Source: Micropterix aruncella
Taxonomy: Eukaryota; Arthropoda; Insecta; Lepidoptera; Micropterigidae
Direction: 5' to 3'
Length of the DNA stretch: 64,000 nt
Assembly: GCA_944548615.1 (NCBI GenBank)
Contig: OX155960.1
Span: forward strand, 29,172,056 to 29,236,055
In this document: positions 57,901 through 64,000 of the stretch, in pieces
How the letters are laid out: the number at the start of each line of letters is the position of its first letter
How positions within the stretch are numbered: position 1 is the first letter of the stretch
Made by a program: the position numbers and the translations under genes
Notes under the pieces: generated by a model
Told to the model about the DNA's origin: nothing
Databases searched by the model: none
The model's input: only the letters and a program-made list of their open reading frames with translations

Positions 57901-58732
57901 ATATGGCGTACTCTTCTGCTGCATGAGCACTAGGGCGATCCATGTCGAGATCACGAATTCACTCTCTAGCGATTCGACGATGATGGCCATAAAACGCATG
58001 TGTGCGCGCCGTGGAACCCCCGCTGTCATTTATTCTGACAACGGAACTGGGTTTCACGGTTCAAATAATGAACTGAAAGCCGCCATTCGCGAGATAGATT
58101 GGGACGATCTGCGATCGCAGAGCGCCATGAAACGGATCGAGTGGAAATTCAACACACCGGCTGCCCCGCATATGGGCGGATTTTATGAGCGGTTGGTACA
58201 ATCTATAAAAAAGGCACTCTACGCCACCCTAAAAGAGAAAGCTCCCCGCGAGGAGACTCTCGCCACACTAATGACAGAAGCTGAAAATTCAGTGAACAGT
58301 CGGCCTCTAGTCCATGTGTCGTTAGACAGCCTGGACGCGGAGAGCCTGACACCGAATCATTTTTTAATAGGCTCATCATCAGGCAGATTGAATTTCGGAG
58401 TCATAGATTCAGACAGCCTTTGTTTGCGAAAACAATGGCAAATCGCCCAAACCCTGGCCAACCACTTCTGGAATCGGTTTGTCAAGGAATATCTACCTAC
58501 ACTTGCCAAACGGCCGAAGTGGCGGAACGAGGTCGCACCTATAAAGGAAGGCGATTTAGCCTTCTTGGTAGACCCTCAAACCCCGCGCAACATGTGGCTC
58601 AAGGGTATCATCGAAAAAACTTTCCCTGGAAAAGACGGACAAACCCGTTCCGTCGCAATAAAATGCCGTGGTAAGATATACCAGAGACCAACTACTAAGA
58701 TAGCTGTAATCGCCGTTCCCGACAACAGGTAA
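54905..58732 (+). CDS. BEL/Pao Pol (protease, RT, RNase H, integrase)
   Basis: No own start: it continues Gag in the -1 frame from about 54902. The first ATG is at 55013, giving 1239 residues. Protease: ALLDEGSTITLLEEQI with catalytic Asp at 54914-54916. Counting from Met 55013: RT about 200-480 with MRLVFDCAAKANGVSLNDNL, FAADIKEMF and YVDDYLDS (56144-56155); RNase H from about 560 (LHIFADASQQG, SIPRLELQAA, LWSDSKTVLSWI); integrase zinc finger near 870 (HQHEAAGHKG ... CLKC); core Asp in GLDYFGP (944), Asp in YSDNGTGF (1006), Glu in GGFYERLVQSIKKAL (about 1054). The C-terminus resembles the family's PNHFLIG and WLKG segments. Stop TAA 58730-58732. All catalytic residues are present. Confidence 0.92.
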   Translation, partial: ALLDEGSTITLLEEQIADKIGVEGPRSPLNLVGASGMAIQNATTRRVNVEIRAVNTNRFYEMKNVRTIKNLELPTQVFKAQAMTDKWPHLKNVPLCDVDGRPKLLIGIDHWDLFIPRTIRAGPIEGPTATSSRLGWTLAGASGHKRSSDTQQVNTLCNDDKVDELVRSYFDVEDLGPHSRKHRQKTNQRAEQLLQATTRQVGARWETGLLWKTDDISMPPSRDMAERRLKSVEKRLEKDPILARQYSEKMSDFIAKGYAVKLSEAEINTENNRIFYIPHFHITNPNKPGKMRLVFDCAAKANGVSLNDNLISGPDLLNPLMGVLFKFRQGLIGFAADIKEMFLQVRLTYADSQSQRFLWRDMDTSKQPTEYRMQVVLFGSTCSPCLAQNVKNRNAERFSNDFPDAVKAITDRHYVDDYLDSTNDIESAKKLIRDVSRIHQSGGFEIVNWASNDTRTLNEIPVERRSKTNVAWSNPDDNVERILGLQWDPKTDKLFFDTNFRKIKPDILNGTIIPTKRQTLQVIMSVFDPLGFLGPLAIKAKILLQDIWLEKVDWDQAIGSNSFTKWQTWLEELKHIKDFQIPRSYQYAGIKSNEPTQLHIFADASQQGYAAVAYARYIDTDKKACVVFLIGKNKVAPLKAMSIPRLELQAATLASRLAEMVKTHHTWTFQETYLWSDSKTVLSWIRSDPRQYQTFVAHRLGEIDQLTKLTQWHWVPTADNPGDLGTRDTADNFDLEKIRRWTTGPDFLKLDRELWPTEKSTSQTIKPDVELKRIVATVLQVPSPPLLDINRFSRLNRLLRSTAWTLRFIDRCRHRGSHEPFLSPAELERAELYWIQQAQLSSFKLEIDAIKNNTVLSKNTKLINLNAYLDHENMLRVGGRINAIKGVALEVKKPPILDAKHPFTQLLIQHQHEAAGHKGREFVANELRQRFWILHQRGAIRKITFNCLKCRIDRAKPIPPKMGDLPELRLEHHIRPFTNIGLDYFGPIEVAVGRRREKRYGVLFCCMSTRAIHVEITNSLSSDSTMMAIKRMCARRGTPAVIYSDNGTGFHGSNNELKAAIREIDWDDLRSQSAMKRIEWKFNTPAAPHMGGFYERLVQSIKKALYATLKEKAPREETLATLMTEAENSVNSRPLVHVSLDSLDAESLTPNHFLIGSSSGRLNFGVIDSDSLCLRKQWQIAQTLANHFWNRFVKEYLPTLAKRPKWRNEVAPIKEGDLAFLVDPQTPRNMWLKGIIEKTFPGKDGQTRSVAIKCRGKIYQRPTTKIAVIAVPDNR

Positions 58733-58750
58733 ACTCCTACAGTCGTTTAC

Positions 58751-58761
58751 GGGAAGGGGAG
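58751..58761 (+). promoter_or_regulatory. Polypurine tract
   Basis: gggaaggggag directly precedes the 3' LTR and is the expected plus-strand primer. Confidence 0.85.
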
Positions 58762-59607
58762 TGTCTCGGCAAAATAGTTGTATTTAGAATTAACTACCAA
58801 TAATATTAATATTAAAATATTCATAATACCGTAAACATTCCACACAACAAAGCCGTGAATATATGTATTCTACAGTTTTGAATAAGGGAATCACTAACAT
58901 AGTATATTAAAGAAACCATGGAAACGAGAGAAACCATGAAAACAAGAGGCAAGAAAAAATAACAAGAAAAAAAAGAAGTAACATATTTTGTTTTAAAATT
59001 TTCATTCTTTCACAATGTAACAAATAGAAATAATTGAATTTATAATTTATTTGAGCCACATTGAAAGTGGAATTATAAAGTGACAAGAAAACAGTATTTT
59101 ATTCAACCTTCAAGCGGTAGAGACAAAAATAATAGTCAGTGTTCGGAAAACTTTCGATAATTGAGTGCACAAGAGAGAACTTCGCGAGACCAGACTTCGA
59201 CAGGACCGAGTTTATAACCCGACCCCGACGATATCTACGCTTCGCAGGACAGTACTGCTCTTCAAACGGTAAGCGACAATAACAGCTTATACCTTGATGC
59301 CTCAATTATGCGAGCGGCTAGATTTACAAACTAGTGGAGACTAGATCGATCTTATAGGAAAAGAGATCGCTGCGGAATCTGCAAAAGGAGACCGTACGAT
59401 ACAAGAGCTTAAGGTCACCTTGTATCGCAACTCGCCGAGGAGAGACACGCCTCTACGAGTACCTGGTGTGCCATCGGCAGTAAAACGCCGGTTCACTTTC
59501 ACCCCTGGGTGCCACCAAAATTGCACCTTGTCGTTCTATGGCTACCCTAAAATAAGGTGGCAGATTTTCGATCGGTTTAACCGCTGACCGCTGGATTTGA
59601 CACTACA
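58762..59607 (+). repeat. 3' LTR of BEL/Pao
   Basis: 846 bp, near-identical to 52110-52954; ends gatttgacactaca. Followed by atggt. Confidence 0.92.
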
Positions 59608-59612
59608 ATGGT

Positions 59613-59855
59613 TTAATGTAATTAAATATTCTACTCTTATCTTGTATATATGTTTGTATATTTTTCTTCTTTTTTCGTTTCGTTTTCATAACGTGTAATA
59701 TTATTATTTAAATTAATGTTTATCTTTCTATTTATTTATTACCCTATTAATTACCACTTTTAATATTTTTTTTATTATATATTCACTTTTATAGGTACTT
59801 TATACCAGTAGGTTAGTAAAATACACTTAATTCAGTATTAATAGCCCATATTCTA
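59613..59855 (+). other. Rest of the LINE 3' UTR after the BEL/Pao insertion
   Basis: AT-rich sequence directly after the right duplication; it is the continuation of the 3' UTR that begins at 52072. The LINE tail is not clearly visible. Confidence 0.4.
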
Positions 59856-60405
59856 TTAATCCGAGGCTTTCAGGGAATTTATACTGCTAGAGACCGAATC
59901 GACCCCCAGAATCCAATCCTGCCAAGAAATTGATTTCCTGCCAAGGAATTTGAAATGGTTATTTGGGTCTATAAGGCAGATATTAGAGCCCTTATAGACC
60001 AATTTGGGGTCATAGGACGTAAATTTTGTGTTTATGCGGGCGACTCCGAGGCAAAAACATTTGGAGTATTTCACTGTTATACAGCCTGACCGGTCGCTGA
60101 ACAGCTCCTCTTTCTGTAATATCAGGAAAAGCTGCTTGAGGCTCCTTGTGTTATAAATTAGGCCGTCGGCAAAAGCGAGGCATGACGAGGTGTATTGGCC
60201 GTCTGTTTTGAAACGGTAACCCCACTTCTTGTCGAACTGGGTCAGGCTTTCCAGCAGTATATTAAAAATGATATTGAATATCGTCGCAGAGGCAACAGCC
60301 CTGAAAGAGTCCAGTTGAATATGATATAGAGCGGGTACTCCGTTCTTGCGTTTTGACATAGAACGTCAGACAGTTGTAGTAGGGGGTTACAATGTCACCC
60401 AGCAC
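59856..60405 (-). pseudogene. R2-like non-LTR reverse transcriptase, downstream part
   Basis: The - strand reads LGDIVTPYYNCLTFYVKTQE, then (changed frame) YHIQLDSFRAVASATIFNII, GYRFKTDGQYTSSCLAFADG, KCFCLGVARINTKF and FKFLG. GV.QG..LS..IFN-like, YADD-like (here FADG, so the second Asp is lost) and KC..LG.AR...FK.LG are RT motifs of the R2/NeSL kind. Several frame changes. The upstream continuation lies at 61194-61260, separated by a hAT insertion. The exact clade is uncertain. Confidence 0.65.
60398..60405 (+). repeat. 8-bp target duplication (left) of the hAT element
   Basis: cccagcac; the right copy is cccaccac at 61186-61193 (7 of 8 match). Confidence 0.75.
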
Positions 60406-61185
60406 CAGTGGCGAATTTGCAGTCTTGGCCGCCCTATGCCCCATGCCATGTATTAGGTACCAGCCGCCCCTTTCTCAGCACCAATCATATAGACTACATA
60501 ATGAATATATTTTTTTGCCAACTTTTATCGAAATCGATTCAACATCAGTTAAGTATAATAGCTGCCAGTTTGTATTTTTTCGAGGATTCAGGGATAATTG
60601 CACATTTAATTAAAACATTTCAAACGGTGTTAGGTTTTATTTATTTAATAACTAAAGGTTATTCTCATACAAGATATAATAAGTGTTTTACAATGTGTTA
60701 CAAAACTCGTCTGCACTTAAGCGCAGCAAAACCATTAATTAAATCTTCGCAATCCAATTTCCTTAAAAAATTAGCTTCTGCAAAGCAAGATCGTTTAAAC
60801 CTTTGCTCCGTCATTGTTGTGCGTAAATAATTTTTAACTCGTCGCAAACAAGAAAAGGATCGTTTTCCAGAACAGTTACTGTACACACACACATACGTAG
60901 AGCAATATCTACGTTTGGATAAATGGTTTGAAGAACTTCAGTTCGTAACCATTTCAACAAACTGACAGCACTGACAGCACTGTTCAGATCTTCATTTTTT
61001 ATTCTGCAGTGAGCGCAAATGGAGGCATTCTTCTGAAAAATTGTTCCTTTAGATATTTAGGTACTTTGAGTTATTTCTTGTTATCATGAGAGATTTTTTT
61101 TGCCAATTTTGCCAAAATTGGCCGCCCCTAATATCTGGCCGCGCTAGGCCCGGGCCTACTGGGCCTTATGGCAAATCCGCCACTG
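60406..61185 (-). mobile_element. hAT element, internally deleted
   Basis: The ends cagtggcgaatttgc (60406) and gcaaatccgccactg (61171-61185) are inverted repeats with one mismatch in 15, followed by further imperfect pairing (gccgcccc / ggggcggcc). 8-bp duplication flanks. 780 bp, with a transposase C-terminus on the - strand. It sits inside the R2-like LINE. Confidence 0.8.
60698..60892 (-). pseudogene. hAT transposase C-terminal dimerisation segment
   Basis: Contains KRSFSCLRRVKNYLRTTMTE followed by QRFKRSCFAEANF and LRKLDCEDLINGFAALKCRR. This matches the R.FS.L..IK..LR..M...RL pattern of the hAT C-terminal domain in hAT/zinc-finger MYM-like proteins. The catalytic core is absent because of internal deletion; an ORF on the opposite strand (60408-60830) is its shadow. 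Confidence 0.65.
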
Positions 61186-61193
61186 CCCACCAC

Positions 61194-61260
61194 AGGTGGG
61201 AAGTTGTACCAGCTGAGTGCAAAGTGGAGGAGACTGTGTCGGACTGACCCAGAATAATAT
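61194..61260 (-). pseudogene. R2-like fragment, upstream piece across the hAT insertion
   Basis: The - strand ends SWYNFPPVV, which joins directly to GDIVTPYY at 60397 when the hAT element and one duplication are removed. Confidence 0.5.
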
Positions 61261-62493
61261 TTTAATTATTTCAATGGTAGGTATACGTCTTTGAACTATG
61301 GTATACAGCTTGCTTGCTCCATTGCTTGTATGTTTGTATACTGCAACTGTCTAGTTCACAAATGTCAAATATATGCGCCATTTGCAAAAATTATAACATC
61401 TTCCGGTAGGTACTTTGTAACCTATAAGCGTTAGATTTTTTTTCATAAAAAAACTCAAAATATTGATTGGAAATACCATACCATTGAAATAATAATATAT
61501 AGCATAGACATAGTATTATGAAAACGTAATTTGGACAAAGAACCTACTCTTTTATTTCGCCGGGATTTTACAACTTCATCAATTTGGACATAAAAATGAA
61601 TTTGACATTCATCATATTTAAAAATAAAATAAAGAAATCCTTTTTGAACCAAGACAAACTAACCATTCATCACAAATGTTACAAAACATAACTTGGTAAA
61701 ACTTACAGCCACAAATTATGATTGTATGTTGATTATATTTTAATTTTGAACGTACCCACAATTCTTAAATATGAGTTATCTATTGTTTTGATAATGCATT
61801 CTATTTATTTTGACTAGATACATTATTTATATACAATTTTATATTTCTTACCATATATTTCATAAATATTACTTTTTGATATTTTTCACTGTTTTTTCTT
61901 TCTTTTCTTTCTCTTTTGTTTTCTTTCTCATAACTTTTTTTCTCTTTCTTTTAATTTTGTCTATTCTGATTAAAGGAATTTTTTGCTCAATTTCAATGCC
62001 GATTTTAATATTGCAATGGCGTATTATTTTTCCCTGCAGAGGGAGCATTATTACAACGTATAAATAATTTATTGTCAACCCTAGGAAGTTGTTGGCTACA
62101 GAATCAAATAAGCATAAGGTTATACGACTTTGCCATTCGGTTCCTGTTATTTTTTTAGTCAAAATGTTTATAGAAATGAATTTTCAAAAAATAAAATATT
62201 TTTTTGTCTATACTATGGAAATACATAAATACAAAATTTAATTAAATTTGCTCGATCATGAGGACTTGGGTAAATAAAATATCTGCGCTCTAGCGGCCGA
62301 AAGGCACACTGTTTAGTAACGCTTGAGGGAGCTAGGAAAGACTGGGTTGGAATTTATCAACCGTGGTAAAGTTTGACACATGCCGATAGCCGATAGTATC
62401 GTGCGGCTTGATGCATTAAATTAACGATTATAGTATTTATATAAATAAAAGTAAGCTTTTATTCGATAATTTCGACTGAATAAAAAAATAATA
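61261..62493. other. Upstream of WBP11; promoter region
   Basis: AT-rich to about 62270, then a GC-richer 200 bp (62280-62420) just upstream of the start codon with ccgatagccgatagtatcg, resembling but not matching the insect DRE (TATCGATA). This is the likely promoter and 5' UTR of WBP11. Open frames 61810-62067 and 61869-62162 are low-complexity. Confidence 0.4.
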
Positions 62494-62557
62494 ATGGGGC
62501 GCCGATCAATAAATACCACCAAGAGTGGTAAATACATGAATCCAACGGATCAAGCGA
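62494..62557 (+). CDS. WBP11 splicing factor, exon 1
   Basis: Start of the WW-domain-binding protein 11 orthologue, a nuclear pre-mRNA splicing factor that binds PQBP1 and regulates protein phosphatase 1 in vertebrates. ATG 62494 in context ataATGG. The peptide MGRRSINTTKSGKYMNPTDQ is the highly conserved N-terminus of the family. Ends after the first base of an Arg codon at GTAAGC. Too short (21 codons) to show as a long ORF. Confidence 0.93.
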
Positions 62558-62646
62558 GTAAGCAAATGTTTAGATGTCGACTATTTTGTTGTATATTAGT
62601 TTAATTATTCTCGTTTGTTCATTAATTTTTCCATCCATCCATCCAG

Positions 62647-62772
62647 GAAAAGAGGCGCGGAAAAAAGAGTTGAAAAAGAACAAAAAACAAAGGCAAATGG
62701 TCCGAGCAGCCGTTTTGAAAATGAAAGACCCGATACAAATTTTAGAAGAACTAGAAAAAATAGACGATATGG
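62647..62772 (+). CDS. WBP11, exon 2
   Basis: Acceptor ...catccatccag (intron 62558-62646, 89 bp). It encodes RKEARKKELKKNKKQRQMVR, AAVLKMKDPIQILEELEKID and DM: the Lys/Arg-rich helical WBP11 domain containing nuclear-localisation-type basic clusters. Donor G|GTGAGC within a split Glu codon. Confidence 0.93.
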
Positions 62773-62848
62773 GTGAGCGCATATTCCTGTGGTGATAAAC
62801 TAACTGCCAAATGAGATAGTGATGTTAATTGCGCTTTTAAATTTGCAG

Positions 62849-62946
62849 AATATAATGTGCTACAGCCATCGCCGCTCAACGAAAAAGTTCTGAAGGAAAA
62901 GCGAAAAAAACTGAAGGAAACTCTCGATAGGGTTCTTAAAATGTAT
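62849..62946 (+). CDS. WBP11, exon 3
   Basis: Acceptor ttttaaatttgcag. Encodes EYNVLQPSPLNEKVLKEKRK and KLKETLDRVLKMY, matching the family's LNEKVLK.KRKKL.ET..R..... motif. Donor GTAAGT; intron 2 is 76 bp. Confidence 0.93.
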
Positions 62947-63057
62947 GTAAGTATTGAGATTTGGTTTTTCAATAATAAGGCAACTTTGGGTTCCGCAGCT
63001 AGATATTCAGTCGGCTTCTGCGATTGTTTTACCGATCTGTATTCTTTCTTCTTTAAG

Positions 63058-63204
63058 GATAAAGATGAGCCCGAACGTTGGATCGATTTAAAACGACAAG
63101 AAATGGACTACGAGAAACGACGTGCTCAATTGATATCGTATTATGAATCCGTTAAGCACGCGCAATCGGTGCAAGTAGACGATATTCCGCTGCCTACGCT
63201 TCAG
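63058..63204 (+). CDS. WBP11, exon 4
   Basis: Acceptor ttctttcttctttaag. Encodes DKDEPERWIDLKRQEMDYEK, RRAQLISYYESVKHAQSVQV and DDIPLPTLQ: the coiled-coil part of the domain and the conserved V..IPLP turn. Phase 0 on both sides. Donor CAG|GTAAAA. Confidence 0.93.
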
Positions 63205-63264
63205 GTAAAAATATACTAAAAGGATGTGTTTTTATAATGGATTTCATACTAATTATATTTTCAG

Positions 63265-63399
63265 GTTCCCGACAACATTATCTACGGTAATCTGCCGTCT
63301 CAAATTCCGCTGCCTATGGATTTAAATCCGTCAACTGTGCCGATGCCACCGATGATTGCAAAACCGACCGGAATACTCAAGAGAGACACCGTATATAAG
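63265..63399 (+). CDS. WBP11, exon 5 (gene continues past the window)
   Basis: Acceptor aattatattttcag. Encodes VPDNIIYGNLPSQIPLPMDL, then NPSTVPMPPMIAKPTGILKR and DTVYK, matching the proline-rich IPLP...GILKK segment of WBP11. Donor AAG|GTATTT. The remaining C-terminal proline-rich part with WW/PP1-binding motifs lies beyond 64000. The following intron contains a MITE. Confidence 0.9.
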
Positions 63400-63674
63400 G
63401 TATTTATTTTTCTGTAAACGTTCAATTTTTAATTACGGTTTGACCGTATAGTAACTGAAGTATTATAAATCGTATTATATATTGTTTTAAATGAGTTATA
63501 TCGATTGGAAAATCGACGAGATTAGTTCTTTGAAACTATTTAATTAATTTGATAAGATATTACCCCCTCAGGCCTCGATTGGCCGATATCGGCCACAACA
63601 TGATTGAGCGTGACGGCTCCGTTTTATTTTATTTTAATTTAATTTGTTTTATTTTACTATGTTTTATTATGTTA

Positions 63675-63974
63675 ATGGGCCCGATTGCGTTTCTTTGTGA
63701 ACTAAAACTAAAATTAGTCCAAGCGAACGAGACAGAGCAATACGTTAGAGCGGAAGACGAAACGAACGATCGTCGATAAATACTACCTGCCGAACTTATA
63801 CTCGTCCGAATAAATTCGAGCGTATTTCGTGCGGTGTAAGATTTGACCTTGGCGGCAGTTTTATTACGAAAAAGTGACAACCGGTCATCTCACACTCCGC
63901 TCTAGCGTATTGCCCTGTCTCGTTCACACGTACTAATTTCCGATTTTAGTTCACGAAGAAACGCAATCGAGCCC
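63675..63974. mobile_element. MITE with long terminal inverted repeats, copy 2, in WBP11 intron 5
   Basis: Left atgggcccgattgcgtttct and right complement gggctcgattgcgtttcttc, extending as an imperfect inverted repeat of about 85 bp (including aacgagacagagcaatacg / cgtattgccctgtctcgtt). Flanked by attatgtta on both sides (63666-63674 and 63975-63983), a 9-bp duplication. Length 300 bp, no coding. Confidence 0.85.
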
Positions 63975-64000
63975 ATTATGTTACAGTGGTTTGGCAGTAA

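Larger units (their letters stand above)
52110..59607 (+). mobile_element. BEL/Pao LTR retrotransposon, full length
   Basis: The order is LTR (845 bp), primer site, gag, protease, RT, RNase H, integrase, polypurine tract, LTR (846 bp), flanked by a 5-bp duplication. The LTRs begin TGT and end ACA and differ at only about five positions by eye, implying recent insertion. Only one coding lesion was seen, a frame change between gag and protease near 54900. Confidence 0.93.

Noticed and set aside
61869..62162. 97-residue Lys-rich ORF on -
   Set aside because: Low-complexity translation of a pyrimidine-rich run upstream of WBP11.

Overview
The window looks like a stretch of an AT-rich insect nuclear genome, most likely a moth or butterfly. 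Three things point that way: spliced, intron-containing genes; a dense mix of eukaryotic transposon families; and repeat ends and Helitron protein sequence of the kind common in Lepidoptera. The order-level call is inference from pattern recognition, not from a database search. There is no sign of prokaryotic operons, rRNA or CRISPR.

Only one host gene can be named with confidence. This is the 5' part of the splicing-factor gene WBP11 at 62494-63399 on the + strand: five exons with canonical GT/AG junctions, running off the right edge. Three weaker coding candidates are listed: a possible internal exon at 2452-2649, a 55-residue ORF with a downstream polyadenylation signal at 11072-11239 (-), and an open frame at 12610-12849 (-). 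All three are unrecognised.

Almost everything else is transposable-element material. From left to right: copies of three unclassified dispersed repeat families (1.4-2 kb, 5.3-5.7 kb, 6.7 kb, 8.1-8.6 kb and later); a Helitron 3' end at 7.8 kb; a heavily decayed Ty3/gypsy pol on the - strand at 13.3-14.7 kb; a non-LTR retrotransposon fragment at 17.5 kb; an internally deleted, intron-containing Helitron with both ends at 23270-25519; a Penelope-like fragment beside a roughly 140-bp AT microsatellite at 25.9-26.5 kb; another non-LTR fragment at 27.7 kb; a complete but broken Tc1-like transposon with TA duplication at 29843-31506; a short-period repeat zone at 36-41.5 kb; a hAT remnant at 44.3-44.7 kb; a LINE C-terminus at 46.2-46.5 kb; a full BEL/Pao LTR retrotransposon at 52110-59607 inserted in the 3' UTR of a LINE; and an R2-like LINE fragment split by a hAT element with an 8-bp target duplication at 59.9-61.3 kb.

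The most unusual structural feature is a run of long inverted repeats between 40.2 and 51.3 kb. It includes a self-similar nest of hairpins at 40.2-40.5 kb, three other fold-back elements, and a 520-bp fold-back that holds two tRNA-derived SINE heads facing each other. I found no convincing new multi-gene system. The value of the window lies in nested insertions, fold-back architecture, and one young BEL/Pao copy that appears to carry a single frame lesion.
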